Source of the DNA: Actinomycetes bacterium
GTDB lineage: Bacteria > Actinomycetota > Actinomycetes > Prado026
NCBI GenBank assembly: GCA_025455945.1
Contig: JALOLN010000103.1
Location: forward strand, 1 to 7,115
Direction of reading: 5' to 3'
DNA length: 7,115 bases
Part shown: piece by piece, positions 1-6,453 of the stretch
Layout: each line of letters begins with the position of its first letter
Numbering within the stretch: the first letter of the stretch is position 1
Made by a program: the position numbers and the translations under genes
Notes under the pieces: generated by a model
What the model was told of the DNA's origin: nothing
Databases searched by the model: none
The model's input: the letters and a program-made list of their open reading frames with translations, nothing else

Positions 1-62
1 GGGGAAGGTGGCGGCGGAGATGGCGGCGCTGGTGGCGAACCGGTCCGGGCCGGACAGCCGGG
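1..62. repeat. CWB2 direct repeat, copy with the full-length junction
   Basis: This segment matches 304-346 with one base change, apart from 19 extra bases at 18-36. It codes on the minus strand for the start of the second CWB2 unit. The two copies are 303 bases apart, i.e. a unit of 101 codons. Confidence 0.75.
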
Positions 63-320
63 TCACCGGGCCGGTCGTGAAGGCGTCCAGCTGGCTGGCG
101 ACCGCGGCGCCCACGGCGCCGGTGCCGCCGAGGATGACGATGCGCTGGGGGGCCAGCCGGGTGAGCTCGGCGGCGATGGACGACGGGACGCTGGTGGGGG
201 TGACGAGCAGGACGGGGTTGTCGCCGAGGGCGGCGGCGGGGGCGCCGGAGAGGGCGTCGGGGAAGGCCAGGCCGGTGGCGACGTAGGCGGTGTCGACGCC
301 GGCGGGGAAGGTGGCGGCGG
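1..320 (-). pseudogene. Displaced CWB2 cell-wall-binding repeats of the S8 protease (frameshifted, runs off left edge)
   Basis: Read one frame away from the protease, this stretch is open to the window edge and encodes good CWB2 (PF04122-type) sequence. It includes ATFPAGVDTAYVATG, FPDALSGAPAAAL, PQRIVILGGTGAVG, then RLSGPDRFATSAAISAATF, which begins the next repeat. These are the hallmarks of repeats that bind secondary cell-wall polymers and would hold the protease at the cell surface. The join to the protease frame lies at 320/321, where 19 bases present in the second repeat are missing from the first. Either the gene is a recent pseudogene making an unanchored protease, or the assembly or read has an error in a GC-rich repeat. 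The coding potential itself is clear; the far end is outside the window. Confidence 0.82.
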
Positions 321-2069
321 GAACCGGTCCGCGCCGGACAGCCGGGACAGCCCGGCCGGCGGCGGCGGCAGCCGCAGCTCACCGGCGCCGTAGACGTTGT
401 CGGGACCGGCCACCCCGCGGTCGACGACGGCGGACTCCAGGTAGCCGGCCAGCTCCGCGGGGGTCCACCCCGGGAACGCCTGCAGCGCGACGGCCGCGGC
501 GCCGGCGGCGACCGGCGTCGACGCTGACGTCCCGTTGAAGCCGCCGGGGTAGGTGTGGCTGCTGAAGCCGGCCGCGGCCGACAGGTTCGGCTTGGTCCGG
601 CCGTCGTTCGTCGGTCCCTGCGAGCTGTAGGAGGCGATCGTCGTCCCGAGCACCGGGTCGACCGCCCCGACGGCGAGGACGGCGGGGTCGGCGCTGTCCA
701 CGACGGGCGCCGCCGCGCTGTACGGGTTCTGCCAGTGCTCGATGCCGGCGGTGTTCGTCATGAACTCCAGCACGTCACCGGCGGAGCCCCCGCCGGGCGC
801 GTACCGGCCGATCAGCAGGTAGTCGACGTCGCTGGAGCTGCTGCAGCTGCCGCGGATGTTCTCGATGGGGAGCGCGCCGGCGGACTGGTCCGCCTCGCTG
901 GCCGACTCGGGCTCGGTGCTGTAGGGCTCGTCCAGGACGTAGACGTCGTAGTCCGTGCGGTCGAGGCCCCAGTCGCTCCAGCGCACCCCGTTGAGGAACC
1001 CGCAGTAGAAGGCCAGCAGCTCGTCGCCGTCGGCGGTGTACTCCAGCCAGTCGTCGCTGTCGGTGTCGCGCCACTCGCCCCGCCAGTACGCACCGGGGTC
1101 GGCGGCGCTGCCCGCGGCGTTGCCGGCGGAGTTGAGCCAGGTGATGCCCCGGGACGCCGCGTCGGCGACGACGTCGGCCAGCGGCCCGGTGCCGTCCCCG
1201 GGGCCGTCGTACTCCGCCGTCAGCGAGCGTGAGACGACCCGCACGCCGTTCGCCACGAACCAGTCCACGGCCGCCTGCAGGTCGGAGGTGGTGCGCGTGG
1301 TGGCCAGGTAGACCGCGGCGGCCGGCGCCAGGTCCCGCACGGCCTCCGTGACGGCCACCCCGTGCCCGGTCCCGCCGCTCCAGATGTCGCACGCCGTCCC
1401 GGCGTTGCGGCAGAACGTCCCGGCCGGAGACGACGGCACCTCACCCGCACCGGCCGCACTGCTCCACGCCGTCCCGTCGAACCAGTCGACGACGCCGACC
1501 CGCACGCCCACGCCGGTGAGCCCGACGCTGTGCCAGGCCCCCACGGCGGTCTTCGTCACCGCCTCGCCGCCCTGGGCCCCCGTGGCCGTCGCCTCGGTCG
1601 TCACCGGGGCCGAGACGTCGTGGGGCAGCCGCACGAGCTCGATGCCGGGTGCCGCCTGCAGGTCACGGATGCGCTGCGCCGGCAGCAGCGCCTCGGTCAG
1701 GGTGGGCCCGGCGTGGCCGGTCACCGAGCCGCCGAGACCGGAGACGATCCGGGTGACCGCCGCGCGGTCGAGGGTGCCGGACAGCACCTCGACGAGGATC
1801 CTGCCGTCGCGCAGGTCGATCCCGGCAGCCGGCTGCGCGCCGGTGTCGACCTGCCGCACCGCCTCGGCGAGCCGGGAGTCGGCCAGGGTGCCGTCCTTGC
1901 GCACCGTGGGGATCGCCGGTGCCGCGTTGACCTCGGGGTCCACCGCGGCGAGCGGGACCTCGACGGAGTCAGCGGGTGTCGCCGCAGCAGCGGTGAGGGG
2001 CGCGAGGAGCACGAGCGCCCCCACCACCACGAGAGTCCGGCTGAGACCGCCGACCGCCCAAGCGCGCAT
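63..2069 (-). CDS. Secreted S8 (subtilisin-like) serine protease, C-terminus frameshifted
   Basis: The product should be an exported endopeptidase. An Arg-containing N-terminus followed by a hydrophobic, Ala-rich stretch (about residues 10-30) forms a signal peptide. Residues 60-150 look like a propeptide. The catalytic domain shows Asp195 (VGVVDWFDG), His236 (GTGHGVAV), oxyanion Asn317 (NSAGN) and Ser515 (GTSASTP), so the S8 triad is complete. Four cysteines (220, 227, 356, 409) could form disulfides outside the cell. The start at 2069 is preceded by a GGTGGAG ribosome site. A possible -10 (TACGCT, 2110-2115 on the minus strand) has no clear -35. At residues 576-583 a CWB2 cell-wall-binding repeat begins (RLSGADRF), but the frame is then lost. 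The last 85 residues are Pro/Ser-rich out-of-frame sequence ending at an accidental stop. The protease assignment is firm; whether the gene works as written is uncertain. Confidence 0.88.
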   Translation of the reverse strand: MRAWAVGGLSRTLVVVGALVLLAPLTAAAATPADSVEVPLAAVDPEVNAAPAIPTVRKDGTLADSRLAEAVRQVDTGAQPAAGIDLRDGRILVEVLSGTLDRAAVTRIVSGLGGSVTGHAGPTLTEALLPAQRIRDLQAAPGIELVRLPHDVSAPVTTEATATGAQGGEAVTKTAVGAWHSVGLTGVGVRVGVVDWFDGTAWSSAAGAGEVPSSPAGTFCRNAGTACDIWSGGTGHGVAVTEAVRDLAPAAAVYLATTRTTSDLQAAVDWFVANGVRVVSRSLTAEYDGPGDGTGPLADVVADAASRGITWLNSAGNAAGSAADPGAYWRGEWRDTDSDDWLEYTADGDELLAFYCGFLNGVRWSDWGLDRTDYDVYVLDEPYSTEPESASEADQSAGALPIENIRGSCSSSSDVDYLLIGRYAPGGGSAGDVLEFMTNTAGIEHWQNPYSAAAPVVDSADPAVLAVGAVDPVLGTTIASYSSQGPTNDGRTKPNLSAAAGFSSHTYPGGFNGTSASTPVAAGAAAVALQAFPGWTPAELAGYLESAVVDRGVAGPDNVYGAGELRLPPPPAGLSRLSGADRFPPPPSPPASTPPTSPPAWPSPTPSPAPPPPPSATTPSCSSPPPASRRPSPPSSPGWPPSASSSSAAPAPWAPRSPASWTPSRPAR
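304..346. repeat. CWB2 direct repeat, copy lacking 19 bases
   Basis: The left part (304-320) is identical to 1-17 and the right part (321-346) matches 37-62 with one mismatch. The 19 bases between them in the other copy are absent. This is the point where the protease reading frame breaks. No microhomology is visible at the junction. Confidence 0.75.
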
Positions 2070-2131
2070 GGCTCCACCCCCGTGCTGGCCAGGACCCGCT
2101 GCCCTCGCCAGCGTAGCCCCGGCATGTGGGC

Positions 2132-2629
2132 TCAGGTGGCGTGGATGAGCGGTGCCTCCGCGAGGATCCGGTCGGGATGGCGGGGGTCGACACGGACGGC
2201 CACCGCACGCCCCGGGAGAAGTGCGTCGACGTCAGTCGGCTCCAGCCACTGCGTCGTGTGCAGTGGCCGGCGCGTCCCGTCCGGCAGCCGAACGTCGACG
2301 AGCAGGTCGTACTGCTGACGCCGGCCGTGCCGCCCGGCCATCCGGGCGCCGAGGTCGCGGCGGGTGATCACGGTGCCCTCGGTGGTCACCCCGGCCCGCC
2401 GCAGGTGCCGCGCGGACAGCAGTGCGGGCAGGGCGAGCAGCACGGCGACGAGCAGGACGCCGAGGACGGCGCCGACCATCGACGTCACGATCGCCCCGGT
2501 CCCACCGCCGACGTGCCACGGCCACTCGGCGTCGGCACTCCAGCCGGCGACGTGGCCGACCCAGTAGCCGAGGTACCCGCCGACGATCCCGCCGAGAACC
2601 ATCAGCAGTGGTCGATACGCGGTGCGCAT
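2132..2629 (-). CDS. Small membrane protein with DUF3592-like C-terminal domain
   Basis: The protein has 165 residues. Two hydrophobic segments (about 7-28, Gly-rich, and 45-71) should cross the membrane. The second is followed by a basic stretch (SARHLRRAG), which suggests the C-terminal part faces the cytoplasm. Residues 80-157 have the layout of DUF3592-type domains: VTTEGTVITRR, then a beta-rich YDLLVDVRLPDG segment, a Pro-Thr-Asp turn, and VAVRVDPRHPDRIL near the end. The start is well supported by AAGGAGG five bases upstream. The function of this family is not known. It lies 62 bases upstream of the protease on the same strand and could share its transcript. It diverges from the DUF1801 gene. 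The gene is surely real; the domain name is moderately certain. Confidence 0.8.
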   Translation of the reverse strand: MRTAYRPLLMVLGGIVGGYLGYWVGHVAGWSADAEWPWHVGGGTGAIVTSMVGAVLGVLLVAVLLALPALLSARHLRRAGVTTEGTVITRRDLGARMAGRHGRRQQYDLLVDVRLPDGTRRPLHTTQWLEPTDVDALLPGRAVAVRVDPRHPDRILAEAPLIHAT

Positions 2630-2634
2630 GGCGG

Positions 2635-2641
2635 CCTCCTT
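2635..2641 (-). promoter_or_regulatory. Strong Shine-Dalgarno site of the membrane protein
   Basis: On the minus strand this reads AAGGAGG, a near-perfect match to the 16S rRNA 3' end, five bases before the ATG at 2629. It fixes that start. It is the only strong ribosome site seen in the window. Confidence 0.85.
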
Positions 2642-2696
2642 CCCTGCGGTACTACCAGCGTCGTCCCGGGCCCACGGCGCCGGGAAGGTGCGAAAG

Positions 2697-2715
2697 ACCG
2701 TGCCTTGCCCACGGT
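2697..2715. promoter_or_regulatory. Inverted repeat overlapping the -35 of the DUF1801 promoter (possible operator)
   Basis: ACCGTG (2697-2702) and CACGGT (2710-2715) are perfect 6-base inverted arms around a 7-base centre that contains most of the -35 element. In addition, ACGGTGG occurs at 2711-2717 and again at 2728-2734, 17 bases apart, so the second copy overlaps the -10. This arrangement would suit a repressor site. No regulator is identified, and chance is possible in such GC-rich DNA. Confidence 0.35.
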
Positions 2716-2732
2716 GGCTCGGTCGCTACGGT
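2705..2732 (+). promoter_or_regulatory. Promoter for a leaderless DUF1801-family transcript
   Basis: TTGCCC (2705-2710) and TACGGT (2727-2732) are 16 bases apart and fit the actinobacterial TTGNNN / TANNNT pattern. The GTG start at 2739 lies exactly seven bases after the -10, where transcription usually begins. No Shine-Dalgarno sequence is visible in front of it. Together these indicate that the mRNA starts at the initiation codon. Confidence 0.6.
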
Positions 2733-2738
2733 GGACCG

Positions 2739-3185
2739 GTGAGCTCCGCTGCGCTCGAGGAGTACCTGTCCGGCGTCGACCCGGCGGCGGCTCCGGTCGT
2801 GCGGGCCCTGGACGAGGCGGTCCGGGCGGCCCACCCCGGCTTCGACGTCGCCATCAAGTACCGCATCCTCACCTACGCGCTGGACGCCGACTGGCGGCAC
2901 TGGGTCTGCGCCGTCCAGGCCACCGGCAAGGGGGTGTGCCTGCGGTTCCTCTACGGCGTCCTGCTGGCGGACCCGCTCGGCGTCCTGCGGGCCGGCACGT
3001 CGGTCCTGGAGACGTGGGACATGGGGCTCGGGGACACCGTCGACGCCGAGGCGGTCGGCGGGTACGTGCGCGAGGCCGTGGCGAAGTACGCCGAGTACCG
3101 GGCGGACGCCCCCGCCATCGAGGCCGCGGCGAAGGCGGCCGGCCCGTCGCGCCGCCGCCCCAGGCGCCGGCCCCCGGCTGGATGA
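2739..3185 (+). CDS. DUF1801 domain-containing protein
   Basis: A 148-residue soluble protein from the GTG at 2739. It opens with a helix typical of DUF1801 (SSAALEEYLSGVDPAAAPVV), followed by AVRAAHPGFDVAIKYRILTY, then DWRHWVCAVQATGKGVCLRF and a C-terminal helix (AVGGYVREAVAKYAEY). The fold is related to the YdhG/YjbR-like small alpha-beta proteins, whose biochemical role is not established. The last 20 residues are Ala/Arg/Pro-rich and probably disordered. An in-frame ATG at 2622 would add 39 residues, but it lies upstream of the promoter and antisense to the start of the membrane gene, so the GTG is preferred. The next gene starts 54 bases downstream on the same strand and may be co-transcribed. 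Confidence 0.8.
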   Translation: MSSAALEEYLSGVDPAAAPVVRALDEAVRAAHPGFDVAIKYRILTYALDADWRHWVCAVQATGKGVCLRFLYGVLLADPLGVLRAGTSVLETWDMGLGDTVDAEAVGGYVREAVAKYAEYRADAPAIEAAAKAAGPSRRRPRRRPPAG

Positions 3186-3239
3186 GCCGGACGACCTTGG
3201 GCCCTGGCGGCGGGCCGCTGCCCGGGTGATGGTCAGGGT

Positions 3240-4559
3240 ATGAGCGAACTCGTCTTCGCCGACCGGGCCGACGCGGGACGACGGCTCGCGCGGCTGCTCG
3301 GGCACCTGCGCGGCCAGGACGTCGTCGTGGTGGGGCTGCCCCGTGGCGGCGTCCCCGTCGCGTTCGAGGTGGCCCGCGACCTCGGCGCGCCGCTGGACGT
3401 CGTCGTCGTGCGCAAGCTGGGCGTCCCCTTCCAGCCCGAGCTGGGCATGGGCGCCATCGGCGAGGACGGCGTCCGTGTGGTCAACGACGAGGTGCTGCGG
3501 ATGACCGGGGTGACGGCCGCCGAGCTGGCCGCCGTCGAGAACCGCGAGGGGGCCGAGCTGGCGCGGCGGGCCGCCCGGTTCCGGGCCGGGCGGGCCCGGG
3601 TGCCCCTGGCCGGCCGGGTGGTGGTCGTCGTGGACGACGGCATCGCGACCGGGTCGACGGCGCGCGCCGCGTGCGAGGTCGTCCGCGCCACGGGCGCCCG
3701 CCGGGTCGTGCTGGCCGTCCCGGTCGCGCCCGTGGACTGGACCGGTCGGCTGGCCGGGGCCGCCGACGAGCTGGTGTGCGTCGGCACCCCGCGGTCGTTC
3801 TTCGGCGTCGGCCAGTTCTACGCCGACTTCACCCAGACCACCGACGAGGAGGTCGTGGCCTGCCTCGACCGGGCGGCCGCCGGGTTCGCCACCTCCGACG
3901 GCCGGGGGGCGCGGGACGACGAGGTGGAGCTGTCGGTGGACGGCGTCGTCGTCGGCGGTCACCTCACGGTGCCCGCGGCGGCCCGCGGCCTGGTGCTGTT
4001 CGCGCACGGCAGCGGCAGCAGCCGGCACAGCCCGCGCAACCGCCACGTCGCCAGGCTGCTCGGCGAGGCAGGGCTGGCGACCCTGCTGTTCGACCTGCTG
4101 ACCGCGGCGGAGGAGCACGACCGGGCCAACGTCTTCGACATCGGGCTGCTCGGCGGCCGGCTCGTCGCGGCCACCCGCTGGGTGCGCGGGCAGCCGGGCC
4201 TGGGCGCCCTGCCGGTGGGGTACTTCGGGGCGAGCACCGGTGCCGCCGCCGCCCTGTGGGCCGCGGCCGAGGTCGACCCGCCGGTCGCCGCGGTGGTCTC
4301 GCGGGGCGGCCGCCCGGACCTCGCCGGGCCGCGGCTGGGTGCGGTGCGGGCGCCGACCCTGCTCGTCGTCGGCGGCCACGACCCGGTCGTGCTGGACCTC
4401 AACCGGCAGGCGCTGGCGGCCCTGCGGTGCGAGCGTCGGCTGGACGTCGTCCCCGGGGCCACCCACCTGTTCGAGGAGCCCGGCACCCTGCAGCAGGCCG
4501 CCGAGCTGGCCCGGGACTGGTTCCTCGCCCACCTCGCCGGGCCGACCGCGGCGCCGTGA
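3240..4559 (+). CDS. Phosphoribosyltransferase-alpha/beta hydrolase fusion protein
   Basis: This 439-residue protein contains two enzymes. Residues 1-215 are a type I phosphoribosyltransferase: GLPRGGVPVAFEVA (32-45) is the pyrophosphate loop region, and VVVVDDGIATGST (128-140, with Asp132/Asp133) is the PRPP-binding motif. After a short linker (about 216-228) comes an alpha/beta hydrolase of the dienelactone-hydrolase type. It has an HGSGSS oxyanion-side loop (256-261), nucleophile Ser332 in GASTG, acid Asp381 (GGHD) and His409 (GATHLFEEPG). The nucleophile is Ser rather than the Cys of true dienelactone hydrolases, so the substrate is open. The same fusion is known in actinobacteria; from memory Rv0571c of M. 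tuberculosis has nearly the same length. The ribosome site is weak. The archease gene follows after 10 bases, so the two are probably one operon. Confidence 0.9.
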   Translation: MSELVFADRADAGRRLARLLGHLRGQDVVVVGLPRGGVPVAFEVARDLGAPLDVVVVRKLGVPFQPELGMGAIGEDGVRVVNDEVLRMTGVTAAELAAVENREGAELARRAARFRAGRARVPLAGRVVVVVDDGIATGSTARAACEVVRATGARRVVLAVPVAPVDWTGRLAGAADELVCVGTPRSFFGVGQFYADFTQTTDEEVVACLDRAAAGFATSDGRGARDDEVELSVDGVVVGGHLTVPAAARGLVLFAHGSGSSRHSPRNRHVARLLGEAGLATLLFDLLTAAEEHDRANVFDIGLLGGRLVAATRWVRGQPGLGALPVGYFGASTGAAAALWAAAEVDPPVAAVVSRGGRPDLAGPRLGAVRAPTLLVVGGHDPVVLDLNRQALAALRCERRLDVVPGATHLFEEPGTLQQAAELARDWFLAHLAGPTAAP

Positions 4560-4569
4560 CGGGCGCGTC

Positions 4570-5004
4570 GTGACGGCGGCCCGGCGGGGGCACCGGTGCC
4601 TGCCGCACACGGCGGACGTCATCGTCGAGGCGTGGGGGCCGTCGCTCGCGGCGTGCGCAGAGGAGGCGGTCGCGGGGCTGCTCGGGACCTGCCTCGACGC
4701 GGGCCGGTCCGCGGCCGCGCCGACGGTGGAGCGCCGTGCGGTGCACCTGCCGGCCGGACCGCCGGACACCGCGCTGCTGGCGCTGCTCGAGGAGGTCGTG
4801 TTCGTCCTCGACACCAGCACCGCGGTGCCCGTCGGCGCGGCCGTCCGGCCGGCTGCCGACGGCAGCCTGGACGTCGTGCTGCGGCTGGTGGCGCCGGCGG
4901 ACGTGGAGTGCACCGGCGCCGTCCCCAAGGCCGTGTCGCGCTCGGGGCTGTCGGTCGAGCGGCGCGCCGGGGGTGTGCGCTGCACGGTGCTCGTCGACGT
5001 CTGA
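4570..5004 (+). CDS. Archease (RtcB cofactor)
   Basis: Archease speeds guanylylation of the RNA ligase RtcB and lets it turn over many times. The 144-residue protein shows the family pattern. There is an N-terminal PHTADVIVEAWGPS (12-25), whose Asp16 is one of the conserved acidic residues of the metal site. A central helix-strand LLALLEEVVFVLDT follows, then GAVPKAVSRSGLSVE, and the closing CTVLVDV with Asp143. Length is normal for archeases (about 140). The GTG at 4570 was chosen because the product then starts just before the conserved domain and lies 10 bases after the stop of the fusion gene. No clear ribosome site is present, so translation may be coupled. From memory it resembles mycobacterial Rv2630, including the GHR..PHTAD start. 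It converges with rtcB rather than sharing its operon. Confidence 0.88.
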   Translation: MTAARRGHRCLPHTADVIVEAWGPSLAACAEEAVAGLLGTCLDAGRSAAAPTVERRAVHLPAGPPDTALLALLEEVVFVLDTSTAVPVGAAVRPAADGSLDVVLRLVAPADVECTGAVPKAVSRSGLSVERRAGGVRCTVLVDV

Positions 5005-5033
5005 CCGGCGGGCGGATGGTCAGCCCTTGACGA
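4991..5033. terminator. Imperfect inverted repeat across both stop codons (possible bidirectional terminator)
   Basis: Bases 4991-5006 pair with 5018-5033 over 16 positions: 13 Watson-Crick pairs, one possible G-U and two mismatches. The loop is 11 bases. The six pairs nearest the loop (CTGACC/GGTCAG) are perfect and contain the TGA of the archease gene in one arm and the TGA of rtcB in the other. No T-run follows on either strand, so intrinsic termination is only inferred from the convergent position. Confidence 0.4.
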
Positions 5034-6453
5034 CCCCGACGGGGCGCAGCCGGGCCACCCGGCGGGCCAGCCCGGCCCGCTCGACCGTCTCGACGACCGC
5101 GTCGACGTCCTTGTAGGCGAACGGCGCCTCCTCGGCCAGGCCGCGGCCCGACCCGGCGCGCACCTCGATGCCCGCACCCGCGAGCTGGCGGCGCAGCGCC
5201 TGGCCGGTGACCTGCTTGCGGGCCGCCGTCCGGCTCATCCGGCGTCCGGCCCCGTGGCAGGTGGAGTGGAAGGCCTCCCCGCCCGGTTCCCCGACCAGCA
5301 CGTAGGACGCGGTGCCCATCGACCCGGGCACGAGGACCGGCTGTCCGACGGCGGCCAGGTCGGCCGGCAGGCCGGGGTGACCTGCCGGCAGCGCCCGGGT
5401 GGCGCCCTTGCGGTGCACGCACAGCTCCCGCGGCGTCCCGTCGACGAGGTGCCGCTCGAGCTTGGCCAGGTTGTGGGAGACGTCGTAGAGCAGGTCGAGC
5501 CGGTCGGTGCCGACGGCGCGGGCGAAAGCCCGCCGGGCGGCGACCGACAGCAGCTGACGGTTGGCCCGGCCGAAGTTGGCCGCGGCCGCCATCGCGGCGA
5601 GGTAGGCGGCCCCCTCGGGGGAGCGCACCGGGACACAGGCCAGCTGGCGGTCGGGGACCTCGATGCCGTAGTGGGCCATGGCCGGCTCCATCAGCCGGAC
5701 GTGGTCGGTGCAGACCTGGTGCCCGAGGCCGCGCGACCCGGAGTGGATCATCACGCAGACCTGGCCCTCGTGCAGGTCGTAGGCGGCGGCCACCTCGGCG
5801 TCCAGGACCCGGTCGACCACCTGGACCTCAAGGAAGTGGTTGCCGGAGCCGAGGCTGCCCACCTGGTGCAGGCCGCGGGCCAGCGCCCGGTCGCTGACGT
5901 GCGGGTCGGCGTCGGCGAGCAGGCCGCCGTCCTCGCAGCGCTCGAGGTCCCGGGCGACACCGAAGCCGCGCGCGACGGCGTGCACCGCTCCGCCGGTCAG
6001 CACCCGGGCGAGGTCCCGGTCGGCGGTGAGGTCCCACACCGCGCCCGGTCCCATGCCCTTGGGCACCGACCGGTCCAGCTCGTCCATGAGCGCGGGCAGC
6101 CGGGGGGCGAGGTCGCGGCGCTCCAGCGGCGTCAACAGCAGCCGGACGCCGCAGGAGATGTCGAAGCCCACCCCGCCGGGGGAGACGACGCCCCCAGCGG
6201 CGACGTCGGTGGCGGCCACGCCGCCGATGGGGAACCCGTAGCCCCAGTGCACGTCGGGCATGGCGTAGGACGCGGTCACGATGCCGGGCAGGGTGGCGAC
6301 GTTCGCCACCTGGTCCAGCGCGTGGTCGCCGGCGATGTCCGGCAGCAGCTCCCGGGAGGCGAACACGATGCCGGGGACTCGCATCGCCCCGGTCCGCTCG
6401 ATGCGCCACCGCCACGGTGACTCGCGGGTGAGCCCTGGCACGGTCGTGGTCAT
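5020..6453 (-). CDS. rtcB: RNA-splicing ligase RtcB
   Basis: RtcB joins RNA 2',3'-cyclic phosphate (or 3'-phosphate) ends to 5'-OH ends using GTP and Mn2+, in tRNA splicing or RNA repair. The 477-residue protein carries all the active-site blocks: MPDVHWGYGFPIGG (65-78), GFDISCGVRL with metal ligands Asp98 and Cys101, GSGNHFLEV with Asn205/His206, IHSGSRGLGHQ with His237, DVSHNL with His327, and STCHGAGR with His400, the residue that takes the GMP. The C-terminal VVKG supplies the conserved Lys476. The length is normal. The ATG at 6453 overlaps the upstream stop (ATGA), so translation is probably coupled; Met24 is a weaker alternative. No ribosome site of its own is seen. From memory, Rv2631 is the mycobacterial counterpart. 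Nothing essential is missing, so it should be active. Confidence 0.95.
   Translation of the reverse strand: MTTTVPGLTRESPWRWRIERTGAMRVPGIVFASRELLPDIAGDHALDQVANVATLPGIVTASYAMPDVHWGYGFPIGGVAATDVAAGGVVSPGGVGFDISCGVRLLLTPLERRDLAPRLPALMDELDRSVPKGMGPGAVWDLTADRDLARVLTGGAVHAVARGFGVARDLERCEDGGLLADADPHVSDRALARGLHQVGSLGSGNHFLEVQVVDRVLDAEVAAAYDLHEGQVCVMIHSGSRGLGHQVCTDHVRLMEPAMAHYGIEVPDRQLACVPVRSPEGAAYLAAMAAAANFGRANRQLLSVAARRAFARAVGTDRLDLLYDVSHNLAKLERHLVDGTPRELCVHRKGATRALPAGHPGLPADLAAVGQPVLVPGSMGTASYVLVGEPGGEAFHSTCHGAGRRMSRTAARKQVTGQALRRQLAGAGIEVRAGSGRGLAEEAPFAYKDVDAVVETVERAGLARRVARLRPVGVVKG

Noticed and set aside
304..330. Programmed ribosomal frameshifting as the explanation for the split protease
   Set aside because: There is no slippery heptamer or clear downstream pseudoknot. 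The comparison with the second repeat shows missing bases and missing conserved residues (the ATSAAI part), which a frameshift during translation would not restore.
2622..2738. A longer DUF1801 protein starting at the ATG at 2622
   Set aside because: The added 39 residues do not look like the family. The start precedes the promoter and is antisense to the first codons of the membrane gene.
3211..3224. A small hairpin (CGGGC-CGCT-GCCCG) between the DUF1801 and fusion genes
   Set aside because: It has only five base pairs, with no T-run and no conserved setting. Such hairpins are common by chance in GC-rich DNA.
2126..3229. A 367-codon plus-strand frame running through the membrane gene and DUF1801 gene
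   Set aside because: It is antisense to the membrane protein, which has a strong ribosome site, and out of frame with the DUF1801 gene. Its composition is Arg/Gly/Pro-rich throughout.
3186..3239. A DosR-box-like half site (TTGGGCCCT at 3197-3205) before the fusion gene
   Set aside because: It matches about seven of nine bases of one half of the 20-base palindrome, but the other half is absent. No full DosR site is visible in any intergenic region here.
2652..5177. An 841-codon open frame on the minus strand across the DUF1801, fusion and archease genes
   Set aside because: It is antisense to three genes with recognisable domains, is low-complexity (Arg/Pro/Gly/Ala) and shows no motif. Long empty frames are expected at this GC content.
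5254..6420. A 388-codon open frame on the plus strand opposite rtcB
   Set aside because: It mirrors the rtcB codons, has no domain and no ribosome site. The RtcB reading has every catalytic motif.
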